A stretch of 64,000 bases of DNA. Source: Bradysia coprophila. Taxonomy: Eukaryota; Arthropoda; Insecta; Diptera; Sciaridae. The stretch spans positions 12,845,739 through 12,909,738 of the forward strand of contig NC_050735.1 in NCBI RefSeq assembly GCF_014529535.1, read 5' to 3'. Below, piece after piece: positions 1-11,458 of the stretch. Below the pieces are notes generated by a model, which searched no databases, had not been told where the DNA came from, and saw only the letters and a program-made list of their open reading frames with translations. Position numbers and translations under genes: made by a program. Each line of letters opens with the position of its first letter. Position 1 is the stretch's first letter.

Positions 1-1
1 T

Positions 2-1774
2 ACTGGACACTCCTTTGCTTGGAAAAAGTTCGTTAAAATAAGAAATGCGGAAAATAAGAAGTTGTGCAGTTTCGTACAATGTACTGAATGTAAAGCCCTT
101 CTGTATTTTAAAGAAGGCAGTGGTACATCTCACCTTAACCGTCATAAATGCAACGATAATCAAACAGAAGGACCCGCATTTAAAATTCTTGCATCTGACA
201 CAGTCGCATCAATAAAAGAATCAGTCACTCGGAACATCATAAAATTCTGTGCCACTGACTTCGTTCCAATTGGCATGACTTCCGGACTCGGTTTCAAATC
301 ATTTTTACAATCGTTTGTAATACTGGCTAGCAAACATGGTAATATTAATGTCGAGGATGTCTATCCTAGCGCTAGTGCTATTGATCGTTATGTTAGAAAT
401 TTCAAAGACGATGGCTTACGAAAAATTTTGGAAAATTTCCGAGAATCACTTAAAAATGAATGCTGCTCTGCGTCACTAGAAGTCATTGGATCAGGAGGAA
501 CCAATCATGTCGTCGTTACTATGAGCCTGCACTATTTCGATAAACATTTTGTACTGGCAAAAAAAATCATTTTCACCACCAACATTGACGAAAGAAATGC
601 AGAAGATGTGGTGCGTCAGATAGTACATAATTTTAACGTCTTTGGTGGCGAGGAAGATGATCTACATCGTTTAACTGTAGTCACACCGAACACGGATCTT
701 TTTAAACAGGCGCTGCAATTTCCATTTCGAAGAATAGACTGTGCGGCCAGTAAAATCAGCCAAATACTGAACGAATCGATCGCGCAATCTTCTACTAAAG
801 ACTTTGAGGAAATTTTCTCGAATTGCCAAAGCATCGTTCGTCTTATCGAAAACAAAGATGTGCAGCCATTGAATATTGCTAGTCAGGACAGTGGTACGTG
901 GAAGGGAAAAATTCTAATGTTGCAATCAATTATCGAACAATATGATGCGATTATGGAATTTTTGGACACCGAAAACAAATCCAATATAAAATTTATCAAA
1001 AGAAAAGCCGAAGAGCTCCTACAATTTTTGGAACCATTTATGGAAGCTGCATCAGACCTTTCAGAATTCTCATATCCTACTGCTAACAGAATTATTTTGT
1101 GGTGGGCGATTTTGAACGATCACCTCAAAAAATCGGAATGTTATTCTCTTGAATTGAAGAAAATTTTAATCAATGCCCGACTTTCCATTTCATCAAACTT
1201 TCAACCAACAATGGACGACAAAATCAACTGTTTCCTTGACCCGCGCTATAAATTTTTGAAAATGTTGAGCGACACCGAGCGCGCTGAGGTTGTGTTGGCT
1301 GTGCAGAATTTATTGAAATCCATTCAATGCGATGTCAATGATAACGGTGATGAACAGCCGGAGCAAGTGCCACCGAATAAGAAAGCCAGAGCGTCTGTCT
1401 ATGAAAGCAACAAATCTGATGTAAATCAATATCGATTATTGAACAAGCCGAAATCCAGTGATAAAGGAGACAGATTCAAGAAGTATGAAGCAACTTCTTC
1501 AGATGGAACAGAAAATGATGAGTGTGACATTTATCTCAAGTTACCATCGACGAAAAGTAATGATTTTGATTCAGAAGCCGATGTTATAAAATGTTTTTGG
1601 AAATCACATGCAAAGAAACTTCCGAAATTATTTCAACTGGTAAAAACAAGGCTCCACCTTCCGGCATGTTGCAAAGACACCGAAATTCAATTGAAAGCGA
1701 AACTAGATCTTAAATGTTTGGACAACTTTATGTTCATCCGCAGCAACATGACCGACATATGCGACGACTTTTAG
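2..1774 (+). CDS. hAT-transposase-derived BED zinc-finger protein (5' partial)
   Basis: The frame is open from base 2, so the gene starts upstream of the window. The first ~50 residues form a BED zinc finger: a W..F aromatic core, then C-T-E-C, then the TSHLNRHKC end carrying the His/Cys ligands. The middle resembles the hAT RNase-H-like region (an Hyfd segment like the slt.Hyid block, then a VVTPNTD segment where active hATs have the second catalytic Asp, then an IDCAASKI block where they have C.aH). The end, LDNFMFIRSNM, matches the tail of the hAT dimerisation domain. The catalytic Asp and His positions look replaced while about 590 codons stay open. This suggests a domesticated DNA-binding protein rather than an active transposase (inference). 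The stop is TAG at 1772. Confidence 0.8.
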   Translation, partial: TGHSFAWKKFVKIRNAENKKLCSFVQCTECKALLYFKEGSGTSHLNRHKCNDNQTEGPAFKILASDTVASIKESVTRNIIKFCATDFVPIGMTSGLGFKSFLQSFVILASKHGNINVEDVYPSASAIDRYVRNFKDDGLRKILENFRESLKNECCSASLEVIGSGGTNHVVVTMSLHYFDKHFVLAKKIIFTTNIDERNAEDVVRQIVHNFNVFGGEEDDLHRLTVVTPNTDLFKQALQFPFRRIDCAASKISQILNESIAQSSTKDFEEIFSNCQSIVRLIENKDVQPLNIASQDSGTWKGKILMLQSIIEQYDAIMEFLDTENKSNIKFIKRKAEELLQFLEPFMEAASDLSEFSYPTANRIILWWAILNDHLKKSECYSLELKKILINARLSISSNFQPTMDDKINCFLDPRYKFLKMLSDTERAEVVLAVQNLLKSIQCDVNDNGDEQPEQVPPNKKARASVYESNKSDVNQYRLLNKPKSSDKGDRFKKYEATSSDGTENDECDIYLKLPSTKSNDFDSEADVIKCFWKSHAKKLPKLFQLVKTRLHLPACCKDTEIQLKAKLDLKCLDNFMFIRSNMTDICDDF

Positions 1775-1868
1775 GGAGATATTTAATTCCTAATTCCAGT
1801 TATTGCCTGGATTGTTTTGTACATTTACGCTTTCATCCTTGTTTTGTTAACTTTCATTCTTGAATTTT

Positions 1869-1874
1869 AATAAA
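1869..1874 (+). terminator. Polyadenylation signal of BED/hAT-derived gene
   Basis: AATAAA lies 95 nt after the TAG stop, in an AT-rich 3' UTR. Confidence 0.5.
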
Positions 1875-2532
1875 TCGTTCATTTTGACTTTTATGTTGTG
1901 CTCTAATCCTTAGTCCGCTCAAGAGAATTTTTCATTTTAGCTTTCATAATTAAATGAAAACTGTCCTTCCTTAAAATAACTGAAGTAGTTTAGTATCAAG
2001 CTCACGATCAATCTAACTAAGCTCGCCCAAATCCAATTGCTTCTAAACAATCTAAGTTAAGCTTGTCCAGAACTGATCGGGTTTGAACAAGTCTATTAAA
2101 TATCAGATCGATCGAGCGAGCACAAGTACGTTCCTACACTCAAACTCAAAACATATCAATAATCTTTCCCAAACTCGTGCAAACCTGAACTATCTTCTGA
2201 GCTGGTACATACATAATTTGCTGACTCAGTTAATGAGCCCGAACCGAATGAGCAGTCTTTTTGTCAAAATGCAGGTCTCTGGTTACAATACACTCTCAGA
2301 TCACACCTCGAATTTATAATAATTGTTTTTCGACTCTGGTAATTTAAGAGACATAACAAAGGATAAAAAGCTAAAAAGTCCAGTTGTCATGTGAATATTG
2401 TTGATCTGAGGCGAAGTCGAAGTCAATAAAAGCACAACAAGAATAGACCGGCTATAAGCCTAGTGAGGTCTTTTTTCTTTCTCTCAATTTTCTCACTTCT
2501 CGAGATACCAACTACCAAATACGTGAGTTACA

Positions 2533-4157
2533 AATAGGCAAGCAGGAAGAATAGTTTCTTCAGTCGATATCCAGCTGTTGAACAGTTAACATCGCCACCA
2601 TCGTTCTATCAGTTTCGTAGTCAACTACCAATTTTGTATTCAACTACCAAACTCAACTATTCAACAATCATCTTGGTATTCAACTACCAGTTTGGTAGTC
2701 AACTATCAAATTATCAAATTATAAATAGGCAAGCAGGCAGAATAATTTCATCAGTCGGTGATCAGCTCTCGAATAGTAAACGTCTCTGCCGAAAATTACG
2801 TTTTGTAGTCAACTACCAAATACCAAGTTTTCGAATTGCAATGCCAACTATCAGCTATCAATTATCAGATAACAAATAATTATTATTTGCCTGGTGTTGA
2901 TTTCCTCATAGTGACATTGCAATTTTCAATGTCAATCCAGCTGACAGCTACCAACTACCAAATACTCGAATCTAAATAGACAAGCAGGCAGAATACTTTC
3001 ATCAGTCGGTGATCAGCTCTCGACTAGTAAACGTCTCTGCCGAAAATTACGTTTTGTAGTCAACTACCAAATACCAAGTTTTCGAATTGCAATGCCAACT
3101 ATCAGCTATCAATTATCAGATAACAAATAATTATTATTTGCCTGGTGTTGATTTCCACATAATGACATTGCAATTTTCAATGTCAATCCAGCTGACAACT
3201 ACCAAATACTCGAATCTAAATAGACAAGCAGGCAGAATAATTTCATCAGTCGGTGAGCAGCTCTCGAATAGTAAACGTCTCTGCCGAAAATTACGTTTTG
3301 TAGTCAACTACCAAATACCAAGTTTTCGAATTGCAATGCCAACTATCAGCTATCAATTATCAGATAACAAATAATTATTATTTGCCTGGTGTTGATTTCC
3401 TCATGGTTTCATTGCAATTTTCAATGTCAATCCAGCTGACAGCTACCAACTACCAAATACTCGAATCTAAATAGACAAGCAGGCAGAATACTTTCATCAG
3501 TCGGTGATCAGCTCTCGAATAGTAAACGTCTCTGCCGAAAATTACGTTTTGTAGTCAACTACCAAATACCAAGTTTTCGAATTGCAATGCCAACTATCAG
3601 CTATCAATTATCAGATAACAAATAATTATTATTTGCCTGGTGTTGATTTCCTCATGGTTTCATTGCAATTTTCAATGTCAATCCAGCTGACAACTACCAA
3701 CTACCAAATACTCGAATCTAAATAGACAAGCAGGCAGAATACTTTCATCAGTCGGTGATCAGCTCTCGAATAGTAAACGTCTCTGCCGAAAATTACGTTT
3801 TGTAGTCAACTACCAAATACCAAGTTTTCGAATTGCAATGCCAACTATCAGCTATCAATTATCAGATAACAAATAATTATTATTTGCCTGGTGTTGATTT
3901 CCTCATAGTGACATTGCAATTTTCAATGTCAATCCAGCTGACAACTACCAACTACCAACTACTCGAATCTAAATAGACAAGCAGGCAGAATACTTTCATC
4001 AGTCGGTGATCAGCTCTCGAATAGTAAACGTCTCTGCCGAAAATTACGTTTTGTAGTCAACTACCAAATACCAAGTTTTCGAATTGCAATGCCAACTATC
4101 AGCTATCAATTATCAGATAACAAATAATTATTATTTGCCTGGTGTTGATTTGCTCAT
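2533..4157. repeat. 251-bp tandem satellite, six full units
   Basis: Near-identical units begin (AAGCAGGCAG) at 2731, 2982, 3226, 3477, 3728 and 3979, giving a period of 251 bp except one of 244 bp. A diverged partial unit starts near 2533. Each unit holds TAGTCAACTACCAA sub-motifs and a small palindrome around TAATTATTA. The open frames here are by-products of the repeat and are not called as genes. The low divergence implies recent amplification or homogenisation. Confidence 0.95.
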
Positions 4158-4158
4158 A

Positions 4159-4282
4159 CAGTGAACGACATCTCAAATGTCTCACTGTCAAATTTTTCTG
4201 AGAATTTTATTGTGTCATTGCAAATTCACAATGACATTCTCTGAAAAAAATGACAGTGAGACATTTGAGATGTCGTTCACTG
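4159..4282. mobile_element. 124-bp foldback MITE, TA target duplication (Tc1/mariner type)
   Basis: The arms are near-perfect inverted repeats of about 47 nt, starting CAGTGAACGACA and ending TGTCGTTCACTG, with a small inner hairpin in the loop. The element sits inside a satellite unit: neighbouring units read CTCATAGTGACATTGC, whereas here CTCA-TA precedes the element and TA-GTGACATTGC follows. The TA duplication and CAGT ends are typical of the Tc1/mariner superfamily. No coding capacity. Confidence 0.92.
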
Positions 4283-4500
4283 TAGTGACATTGCATTATC
4301 AAATAATATGTTCCAAAATTTTCATAAAGTTGGAACACCCGACAGACAGACAGACAAAGTGTCCACAATAGGGTATTTTTTCCTATGGAAAAAAGACCTA
4401 AAAACATGACTTTTCACTTTCAACCCGAGTTATGTAATTAATTTTACGGCATGTTTCATTTTCATTTACATTTCCTAATCACGTAAAGCATTGTACTTAC

Positions 4501-4569
4501 GAGGTTCCAAGTTGTTATTTGACAAGTTGGGAATACACCCCACTTATCAAATAAACAACTTGGAACCTC
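4501..4569. repeat. Perfect-to-near-perfect hairpin, 31-nt arms
   Basis: GAGGTTCCAAGTTGTTATTT pairs with the block ending AACAACTTGGAACCTC, with a loop of about 6 nt. The sequence just before it (about 4465-4495, CCTAATCACGTAAAGCA) recurs near 25,990-26,020, so this is probably a small dispersed MITE. Confidence 0.75.
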
Positions 4570-5169
4570 GGAAGTAATATACTATTACATGTTAAGGCCG
4601 TCGAAAGTTGATGAAATTCGAAGCATGCATGGAAGCATGTAAAAGTAGATAATCTCATGGACTGTCGAATCTACAGTTGAATTTTCTTGTGGTTCTTCGC
4701 AATTAAATGATTTTCAATTGCATTATGGAATGTTTAGCAATTTTAAACTTAAGTTGCATTGAGGCTATTTAGTCCAAAGCATTAACATCTGAACGAAGAT
4801 TGTTAACCGTTGGTCAACGCTATGTCTCATGAAGTAGATGGAGAGTCTGGTTATCGTGGACCGAACCAAAGGAACATGAACAATGACCCGGAAGCTAAAC
4901 CGAACCCCTATCTTAGACTGTTTGAAAATGTGACTCAAGAACCAGTTGACAGCGCTTAACCTAAGTTTATTTACCTTTTGATCTCTTGATTTTTCTTTTA
5001 TTCGATGACTATTCAACTCATGTTTCTTATATGGGCTATGACTTAATTATACTCACCAAAGGTTCCGTCATTTTATAATTTCGTATCTCATTTTTGCGAT
5101 AGAATATAGTCGCTGGAACAGATAATTGAAATATGGAGCAACAAAGCTTTAAAGCGTCAAAATAAAATA

Positions 5170-5175
5170 TTTATT
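5170..5175 (-). terminator. Polyadenylation signal, giant-like gene
   Basis: AATAAA on the minus strand, about 220 nt beyond the stop codon at 5393. Confidence 0.45.
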
Positions 5176-5392
5176 TGTACAGACCAAAATTACAGTTATT
5201 CGTTCGATTTTTACCTGCATTAATGTATACAATTTGAAAATCGACAAGAATAAGAATCACACGCCCGATCAAAGTGAATTAAAAATTAAAACCATTAATC
5301 ATCGGGTTAAAAGTTAAAACCTAATTATTTTTAAGACTAAATCACAATCTCGACCGACACATCGACAAACCAAATATATATTTCTTTGGAAA

Positions 5393-6346
5393 TCACTGTC
5401 CCGCACCTTGCATAGCCATTTTCTTATGAAGTGTAGCTATTTCCATTTTCATTTCGGTGATCTGATTTCTGGACGAAATGAGTTCAGCTTGCAATTCGCG
5501 GTTTTCATTTTCCAAAAACGTTGCTCGGATCGCTATTTCGTCTTCTTTGATCCTTCGGCGATCTCTTGACTTCTTAGCCGCAGCATTGTTCTTTTTTCGT
5601 CGTTCATAGTATGCGCTATCCTTAACACCACTGGTCGATGAGTCGGAGTTATTGTTATTTGTGATTGTCTCAATGTCCAAATTACTGGTACTTTCAGCTC
5701 TCGATGATGTTCGTCGCATTTTCGGATTTGATACGGTCGGCTGACCACCATTTGCAGCGTGTATGTGCTTCAACATTTTCATACGAAACATTTCGAATTT
5801 CTCCGCTGACTGGCTGTTCACAAGCGACAACGAAGCCATACTAAATGGATCTCTCGGATAAGCTTTAAACGGTCGGGATAATTTTCCATCCCGTCCGACG
5901 ATCATTTGGTACGGATACGAATTGCCCATTTGCTTGTTCAATGTCTCCGACGAATCATCTTCAGCTGGCGGGGTATGCTGTGAAAGACGTTGCTGTAGCG
6001 CTGCTGCTTGTAACATGTACGGCGCTATATTGCATGTTGGCTGATTGTGTTGCTTAGTATAATATAATTGATCCGGTGATGGTGAGTCGCGTTTCTGGCA
6101 TGGATACGTATTGGTAAAATCTTTCAGAAACGGTGGATATGAAGATTCTTGTAGAGAATGATCGGAATACGTGGCAGAACGATCATGATTGTTTTTGTCT
6201 GGCGAAGTTTCCATAGGCGGTGAACCGCTGCCGGTACTGTACGGTGACAATGTTTTATACGTATCGACGGAATCACATCGAACTGATAGGTCCAGAGGTT
6301 GGTAAGATTTTTTCATTGGATGAGAGTATGATGTGGTATCTGTCAT
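5393..6346 (-). CDS. gt: Giant-like bZIP transcriptional repressor
   Basis: The protein has 317 aa from ATG 6346 to TGA 5393, in one coding exon. Residues 244-306 form a bZIP: a basic region with YYERRKKNNAAAKKSRDRRR, then a KEDEIAIRATFLE linker and a leucine zipper. This matches the Giant/PAR-like class. Residues 17-21 are PLDLS, the CtBP co-repressor docking motif. The middle is Ser/Pro/Asn-rich and disordered, as in insect Giant, a gap-gene repressor of embryonic segmentation acting in the nucleus. The open frame runs 23 codons further upstream, but a pyrimidine tract ending TTACAG lies just before AAACCATGAC. The start was therefore placed at 6346, with a 5'-UTR intron upstream. A related PAR-type bZIP cannot be fully excluded. 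Confidence 0.85.
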   Translation of the reverse strand: MTDTTSYSHPMKKSYQPLDLSVRCDSVDTYKTLSPYSTGSGSPPMETSPDKNNHDRSATYSDHSLQESSYPPFLKDFTNTYPCQKRDSPSPDQLYYTKQHNQPTCNIAPYMLQAAALQQRLSQHTPPAEDDSSETLNKQMGNSYPYQMIVGRDGKLSRPFKAYPRDPFSMASLSLVNSQSAEKFEMFRMKMLKHIHAANGGQPTVSNPKMRRTSSRAESTSNLDIETITNNNNSDSSTSGVKDSAYYERRKKNNAAAKKSRDRRRIKEDEIAIRATFLENENRELQAELISSRNQITEMKMEIATLHKKMAMQGAGQ

Positions 6347-6779
6347 GGTTTCTGTAATTGAAAAGAAGAAAATTGGTAAGTCAAATCGAATGCAAAAAAA
6401 GTTTGAAATTTTCATAGAATTGTTCTAGCGAAGATGTTGTGCGACAGATAAAGGTTATACTAAATTGACCTTTCAATTATGAAAAATTATGAAAAAAATG
6501 TGATCCACAAAATTGAATTTTTCATCAGAATTTTATTTCACTAATTTATAACTCTTCAAATTAAAATATTAGGACCTCGGACTATTACCTCTGAACTGTA
6601 CGACTACGTTTATCAACGACCTCAATTACTTTATCGACGTCACATATAAATTAACAGATTAAGAAATTGGGTTACGTACTGTTCTTTTGACAAGCGGATC
6701 GTCACTGATTCGATAGGATTCTGATTTTTGTTTTTTGCACGTACTCGTGTGTGAGTGTACTCGACAAATATTTTTTTAT

Positions 6780-6945
6780 GCTCCATGCGTCGAAAAGCGT
6801 ACTTTTCGACGCTCTCAACATTACACAACTTAAGATGGAAATACGAAAAGACTCGTCTTAGTGTGTTTATTGACCTCGGCTTCGCCTTGGACCAACAACA
6901 CGGAGATTCTACTATTTGAGCCCTTTTTAGGTAAATTACTATTTT
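6780..6945. repeat. Copy of dispersed foldback family (GAGGCGAAGCCGAGGTCAATAAA core)
   Basis: The core GACCTCGGCTTCGCC lies at about 6871-6886 as the reverse complement of cores at 2408-2430 and 51,685-51,708. A palindrome GCGTCGAAAAG/CTTTTCGACGC lies at 6787-6812. No coding capacity. Confidence 0.6.
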
Positions 6946-6954
6946 TGTGGACAA

Positions 6955-9845
6955 GTTAAAGGTTTTTTATAATACTGTGAGAGTAAACGCAAAAACAGTC
7001 TTCGTGGCACAGTCTTTTCCTACACTTGTTAAGCAAAGAGCCTAAAATTCTTAAAATTACAAAAAATCTTTCGGCACAGATCAACAAAACTCGTAACTCG
7101 ACAAAATCACAATTCAGAAAATTCAAAAATAAAAAATTCAAAAAATTGCGAAAATTCAAAAAATTGCGAAAAATTCAAAAAAATTGCTTACCAGTTTTAA
7201 TATCCACAAAATATTTGCGATCCTTAATTTTCATTGTCGATTCCACCCAAAATTAAACACAAAAACTTTTTTTTTTCAAAACTTTTAAAAACTTTGAGAT
7301 TTTCCCAAATTTTTCGTCTTTTGCCCAAAAAAAACAATTCGTACTACGAATTACAACTTTCTTCGACGACCTCTAAGTGCACACTGTATGCGACAGGTAA
7401 TAAATTTTGCACCAAACTGACCAAAATTTTGCAATGACCCACTCATTTATAAAAATGTTGAGCAAAAATTTCAGCCAATGAGGTCGTCGCAAAATTTTCA
7501 TTTCGTTTTTCTATTTCTATTATTTCTATGTTATTCTATATGTTGTGCGAAAAGGGTATTCGATTACATGGTGCGTAGGTCAGAGTCTTGCATATTTTAG
7601 GTTGATGCATATGATGACAATGTTAGGCGAATTGACGTTGATTTGTGTTTATGGGGGAGGTACTTTCTTGTGATTAGATAGTTTTTAAGGAAATGAATTA
7701 GAATGAGTTGGAAGAGTTCACTGTTGCTTTCTCATTGACACGATTATTATAACTATATCTTAGAAAGTGCATCCGATGATCTCTTATTTCCGACTTTTAC
7801 GTTTTTTATAACGGCGAAAATGCGTCTGTATTTTTGTGTTTTACAACTTATTTTTATTGGGAAACCAGTTATGATGTTAAGACGGTCATAAATAGTTACG
7901 AAAGTAATTTGCTAAGACAAATGATGATCCGATTATACTAAAATATAATTAGGTACGACCGGGGGTATGGGTATTTCAACTTTTTCGATGCAGAACGTTA
8001 TTCTAAGCAAAAAGTTGGTCTACGGTATGTTTCAAAAATACGAAGATATTTTCATATAAAATTAGTTTTGTTAAAATAATAAACTGGACTGAGGCCGTTT
8101 ATAGCCGCCATAAATATAAATTGGCTTGAGCTGACCGTTAGCTAGAACCATATATTCGATTTATAGAAATATCTTACAACAGTGTAAAATCAAAAATGTT
8201 GGCCTTTCGTAATTTTTTTAAGGTTGGCTGTACGTTTCGATGTCTAGATGATGAACTTATAAAAAAATCGGGGCATTCTGGAGACGCCGCTTAGAATATT
8301 GTTTCACGTCGATTAAGACTAACTGGTCTGCATGCCCTAACTTAATTTGTCGAAAATTTTGAAAATTCTTGGATCTGAAAAATGCACTCCAAGAACAGGC
8401 AAAAGAACAGAATTTGAATTCATACAAAATAAGAGGCCAAATGAAAGCTAATAAAATCTGTTCCTTTGCTTGTTTTTGGAGTGTGTTGATCTGAAGCACT
8501 GTTAGACCCGGACTGGCCAACTAGGCTATCGGGTTCAATTTTTGTTTACAATTTTCAGTTTTTCGGGTCTTACGTTTCTTTTTCATACATTGCCTAGGGG
8601 TTCAGTCCGGACCTAAGCCACTCTATTAAGTAGTCAACTTACTCAGTCAAAAAAAGTTTTTTCTTTAAATTTCAATCTAGGACGAAGCAGTTTTCATCAT
8701 GATTTGTATGAAGATTTAGACCTTAGATGGATTTTATGTTAAAACTTTGCTTGCGTCATATTATGTCAGATTACACGATGTTCAGTACAACTCAGGTCCA
8801 GCTCTGATTTGACAATATCCATCATAATTTAGTGCGTCAAGTATTACCACTGGTTTCGCAAGTTTTTAGTGATTCGAAACCACTTGCTTGAAGTTAACCA
8901 GGCAAGAGCGAGTGAGTTTAATGCATTATACAAATGAATGAAACGAATACGTAAGCGATTTTAACGAGATTTATGTCCCTCCTTTGAATGTATTTGCTTC
9001 CTCTGCTCCTACCTGGTTTACTTTACTCTACTGTGTTCGAAACGCGTCATCGAGAGCTTAAGATTGTTTCAACTTATACAACAAAAGCGGTTCATCTTTC
9101 TTTATAAAAGAAGCGCAGACAATAGTATGATCTCATCAGCCTCCAAATCTCTTTATTATCCTTATAGCACTAATGTGCTATGTAATATCATATTCCAGAT
9201 AAGATCATTAGATCATAAGGTCATCAGTTGAATCTTAGTGCTCGAGCTGAGCAACCAATATCTTGAAATGAATTTACAAGATCGCCTATCACAAAAATGT
9301 GCAATTTCTCGTCATGGTCATCGTATGTCATCTGTCCATTCTTTACAACTATTTAGATAACATTTTGTTTATCAACATGTCTAGTCTAATCCAGTCTAAA
9401 TATGGAAACAAATATAAACGAAGTTTCTTTCACGTTATCGATAATGATATGCAAATCGAATGTTATCTGTGTGGAGTCAATAATAGTTGTCGTAACAGAA
9501 TATGATTAACAATTGAATCAAAAAAGATAAGAATAAATTACATGAATACTCTGGTAAGCGAGGAAGGATGGGGTAAACATTATTAGGCTTTGGTACTCAG
9601 AATGCGAATTCTGACCGCATGAAGATTGAAGAATGGCATGGAATAGAAGTTGTAAACCTGCACTATTTATATGTAAGAGTATAAGGCATATTTTCATCAA
9701 TTACGACTCAATTCTCGAATAAGCTTTGATTGCTACACAGCTTCACCGAAAGCTCTTTCGAACTAAAATTACTATTGAGAAAATGTGTGCCTAAAAATAG
9801 TTTCCAGTTCATAATATCAATTTAAACAAAAAACATAGCTAACGC
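6955..9845. other. Intergenic, no gene recognised
   Basis: AT-rich DNA. 7130-7195 is an A-rich run of AAAATTCAAAAAATTGCG units. The short open frames have no signal peptide, domain or splice logic that I can support. Confidence 0.5.
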
Positions 9846-9846
9846 C

Positions 9847-10946
9847 GACCCGTACGAAACACCTATTCGTATCAAAAGCCTTTAATGTGAAACTCTTCAT
9901 TTTTCTTACTTCATTTTCTTCTCTGCTGAAAAACTATTCTCCCTTTAAAATCACTTACATTATCCACTCTCTGCCTTGTTATCATATACAACTAAATTGC
10001 CGGAGGCAATATAGACAGCCCCGTACGAAGACAAATTTCATAAATTCCTATTTAAACAGCTATATACCGCTATATTTAACTATATTTCGCTATAAATAAA
10101 CATTTCACAGATAAATATATGCTATTATATAGCTCTATATGCCTGTATATAGCTCAATATAGCTGTATATAGGTATATATAGATGTCCATATATGGAATC
10201 CCTGAAACCCCACACACATAACACATTATTTCCATGTTAACAGAAACTCTCTTAGTACCATTTTTCCCAAGATGTTTCACTTTTAATAAAATCCAATATG
10301 GCCGCCGGCAGCCATTTTGTTAGGAGACCGGAAATAGTACAGACGCTTTACATTCGTTAATACCTTTCAAACAAAAAAAAATTCATGAAATTCGGTCAAA
10401 ATTTACTCGAGATATTGACAAAATACTCCACGTTCACTGTACGGCCGAGTAGCCAGATAAGAGCTCACTCCAAGAGACCTAGCTCACGCTCCGGAGAACA
10501 TAATTTCATAATTTTTTTTTCCCCTGATTGGTACGGTCAATACCTATCTAATAAAGGTAAAACGAACGAAATATGTTCAAATTTGGCCGACCTACAAGCA
10601 AAAACTGCTTGCCGCCCTGTGCCTGTTTCACACCAAGGGGTCTAACTCACAGGTCATCCGATTTCCATAAACTTTTTTTTTGTCGATCGGTATTGTAAAT
10701 ACCTTTTATTTGACGTATCACTTACAAGTTTAACGTTTAAATGTCCGGAGATATCTTCGAAAAACCGTAAAGCACTTATTGGGCCACAGCTCGGGAGGGG
10801 TCGATCCAAAATCACTCATCTTCGAACTTAGCCTGTCTTTTGACATTACCAAACGGGAAAAAAAAGAATTTTCAAAATCGGATGCGTTTTACTCAAGTTA
10901 TCGTGCAGACAGACAGACGGACAGACCCCAGTACTTCGTACGGGTC
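9847..10946. mobile_element. Putative 1.1-kb non-autonomous element with 12-bp inverted ends
   Basis: GACCCGTACGAA at 9847-9858 is the exact reverse complement of TTCGTACGGGTC at 10,935-10,946. Inside are a degenerate TATAGC-type AT repeat (about 10,060-10,200) and a CAGACAGACAGACGGACAG run near 10,905. No convincing coding frame and no target duplication were recognised, so the boundaries are tentative. Confidence 0.4.
10060..10200. repeat. Degenerate TATAGC/TATATAGC microsatellite
   Basis: Repeated CTATATA/TATAGC words, for example GCTATATACCGCTATATTT and TGTATATAGCTCAATATAGC. Confidence 0.7.
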
Positions 10947-11009
10947 TAAAAATCCAAACCGTACTTTTGTTGGAAAATCAAAATTAACTCTTTCAATTCA
11001 TAGTCCGGG

Positions 11010-11292
11010 TTCTTATGTCATCCTCCTCGATTCAGAACTTTTTTGATCTTTGCCGATTGGATATGATTGGGCCAGATTTTCCTAACTAAATTTTTTTTTT
11101 GGTGTTTTGAATCGGTAAATACCGGTAAAAACCGGTTTTAGTGTAAAACTGACCTCTTAGGCTTCAACTATCCTTAAAAACAAGTCGAAAAAACTGATGG
11201 AAGCTCACTTAATCCTTAATCCTTAATCATATCCAATCGTCAAAAATCAAAAAAGTTCTGAATCGAGCAGAACGCTTTTTTTGACATAAGAA
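11010..11292. mobile_element. Foldback element, about 283 bp
   Basis: CTCGATTCAGAACTTTTTTG and the following GCCGATTGGATATGATT (11,027-11,069) are inverted at 11,226-11,268. TTCTTATGTCA at 11,010 is matched by TGACATAAGAA at 11,282. Spacer about 155 nt. No coding capacity. Confidence 0.75.
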
Positions 11293-11386
11293 AGCGATTC
11301 TGATTTTTTTTTATTTGCTGATTGGGCTGTGCTTATAACTGACTTTGATTATACTCCGGACATATTAAAGTACATCGTTTGAAGAC

Positions 11387-11458
11387 TTAACTTTATTACG
11401 AATCTTACCTCAGAGTGCTCAGAGTGTGATTCTGAGGTAAGATTCGTAATAAAGTTAA
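11387..11458. repeat. Perfect 28-bp hairpin with 16-nt loop
   Basis: TTAACTTTATTACGAATCTT at 11,387 and the following ACCTCAGA are exactly inverted at 11,431-11,458. This could be a recent MITE remnant or an extruding palindrome. Confidence 0.85.

Noticed and set aside
2634-3374. Open frames of 81-95 aa inside the satellite
   Set aside because: They repeat with the 251-bp unit, have no start context or domain and end at the same repeat position.
4177-4407. Overlapping open frames on both strands at the MITE
   Set aside because: They are produced by the inverted repeat itself.
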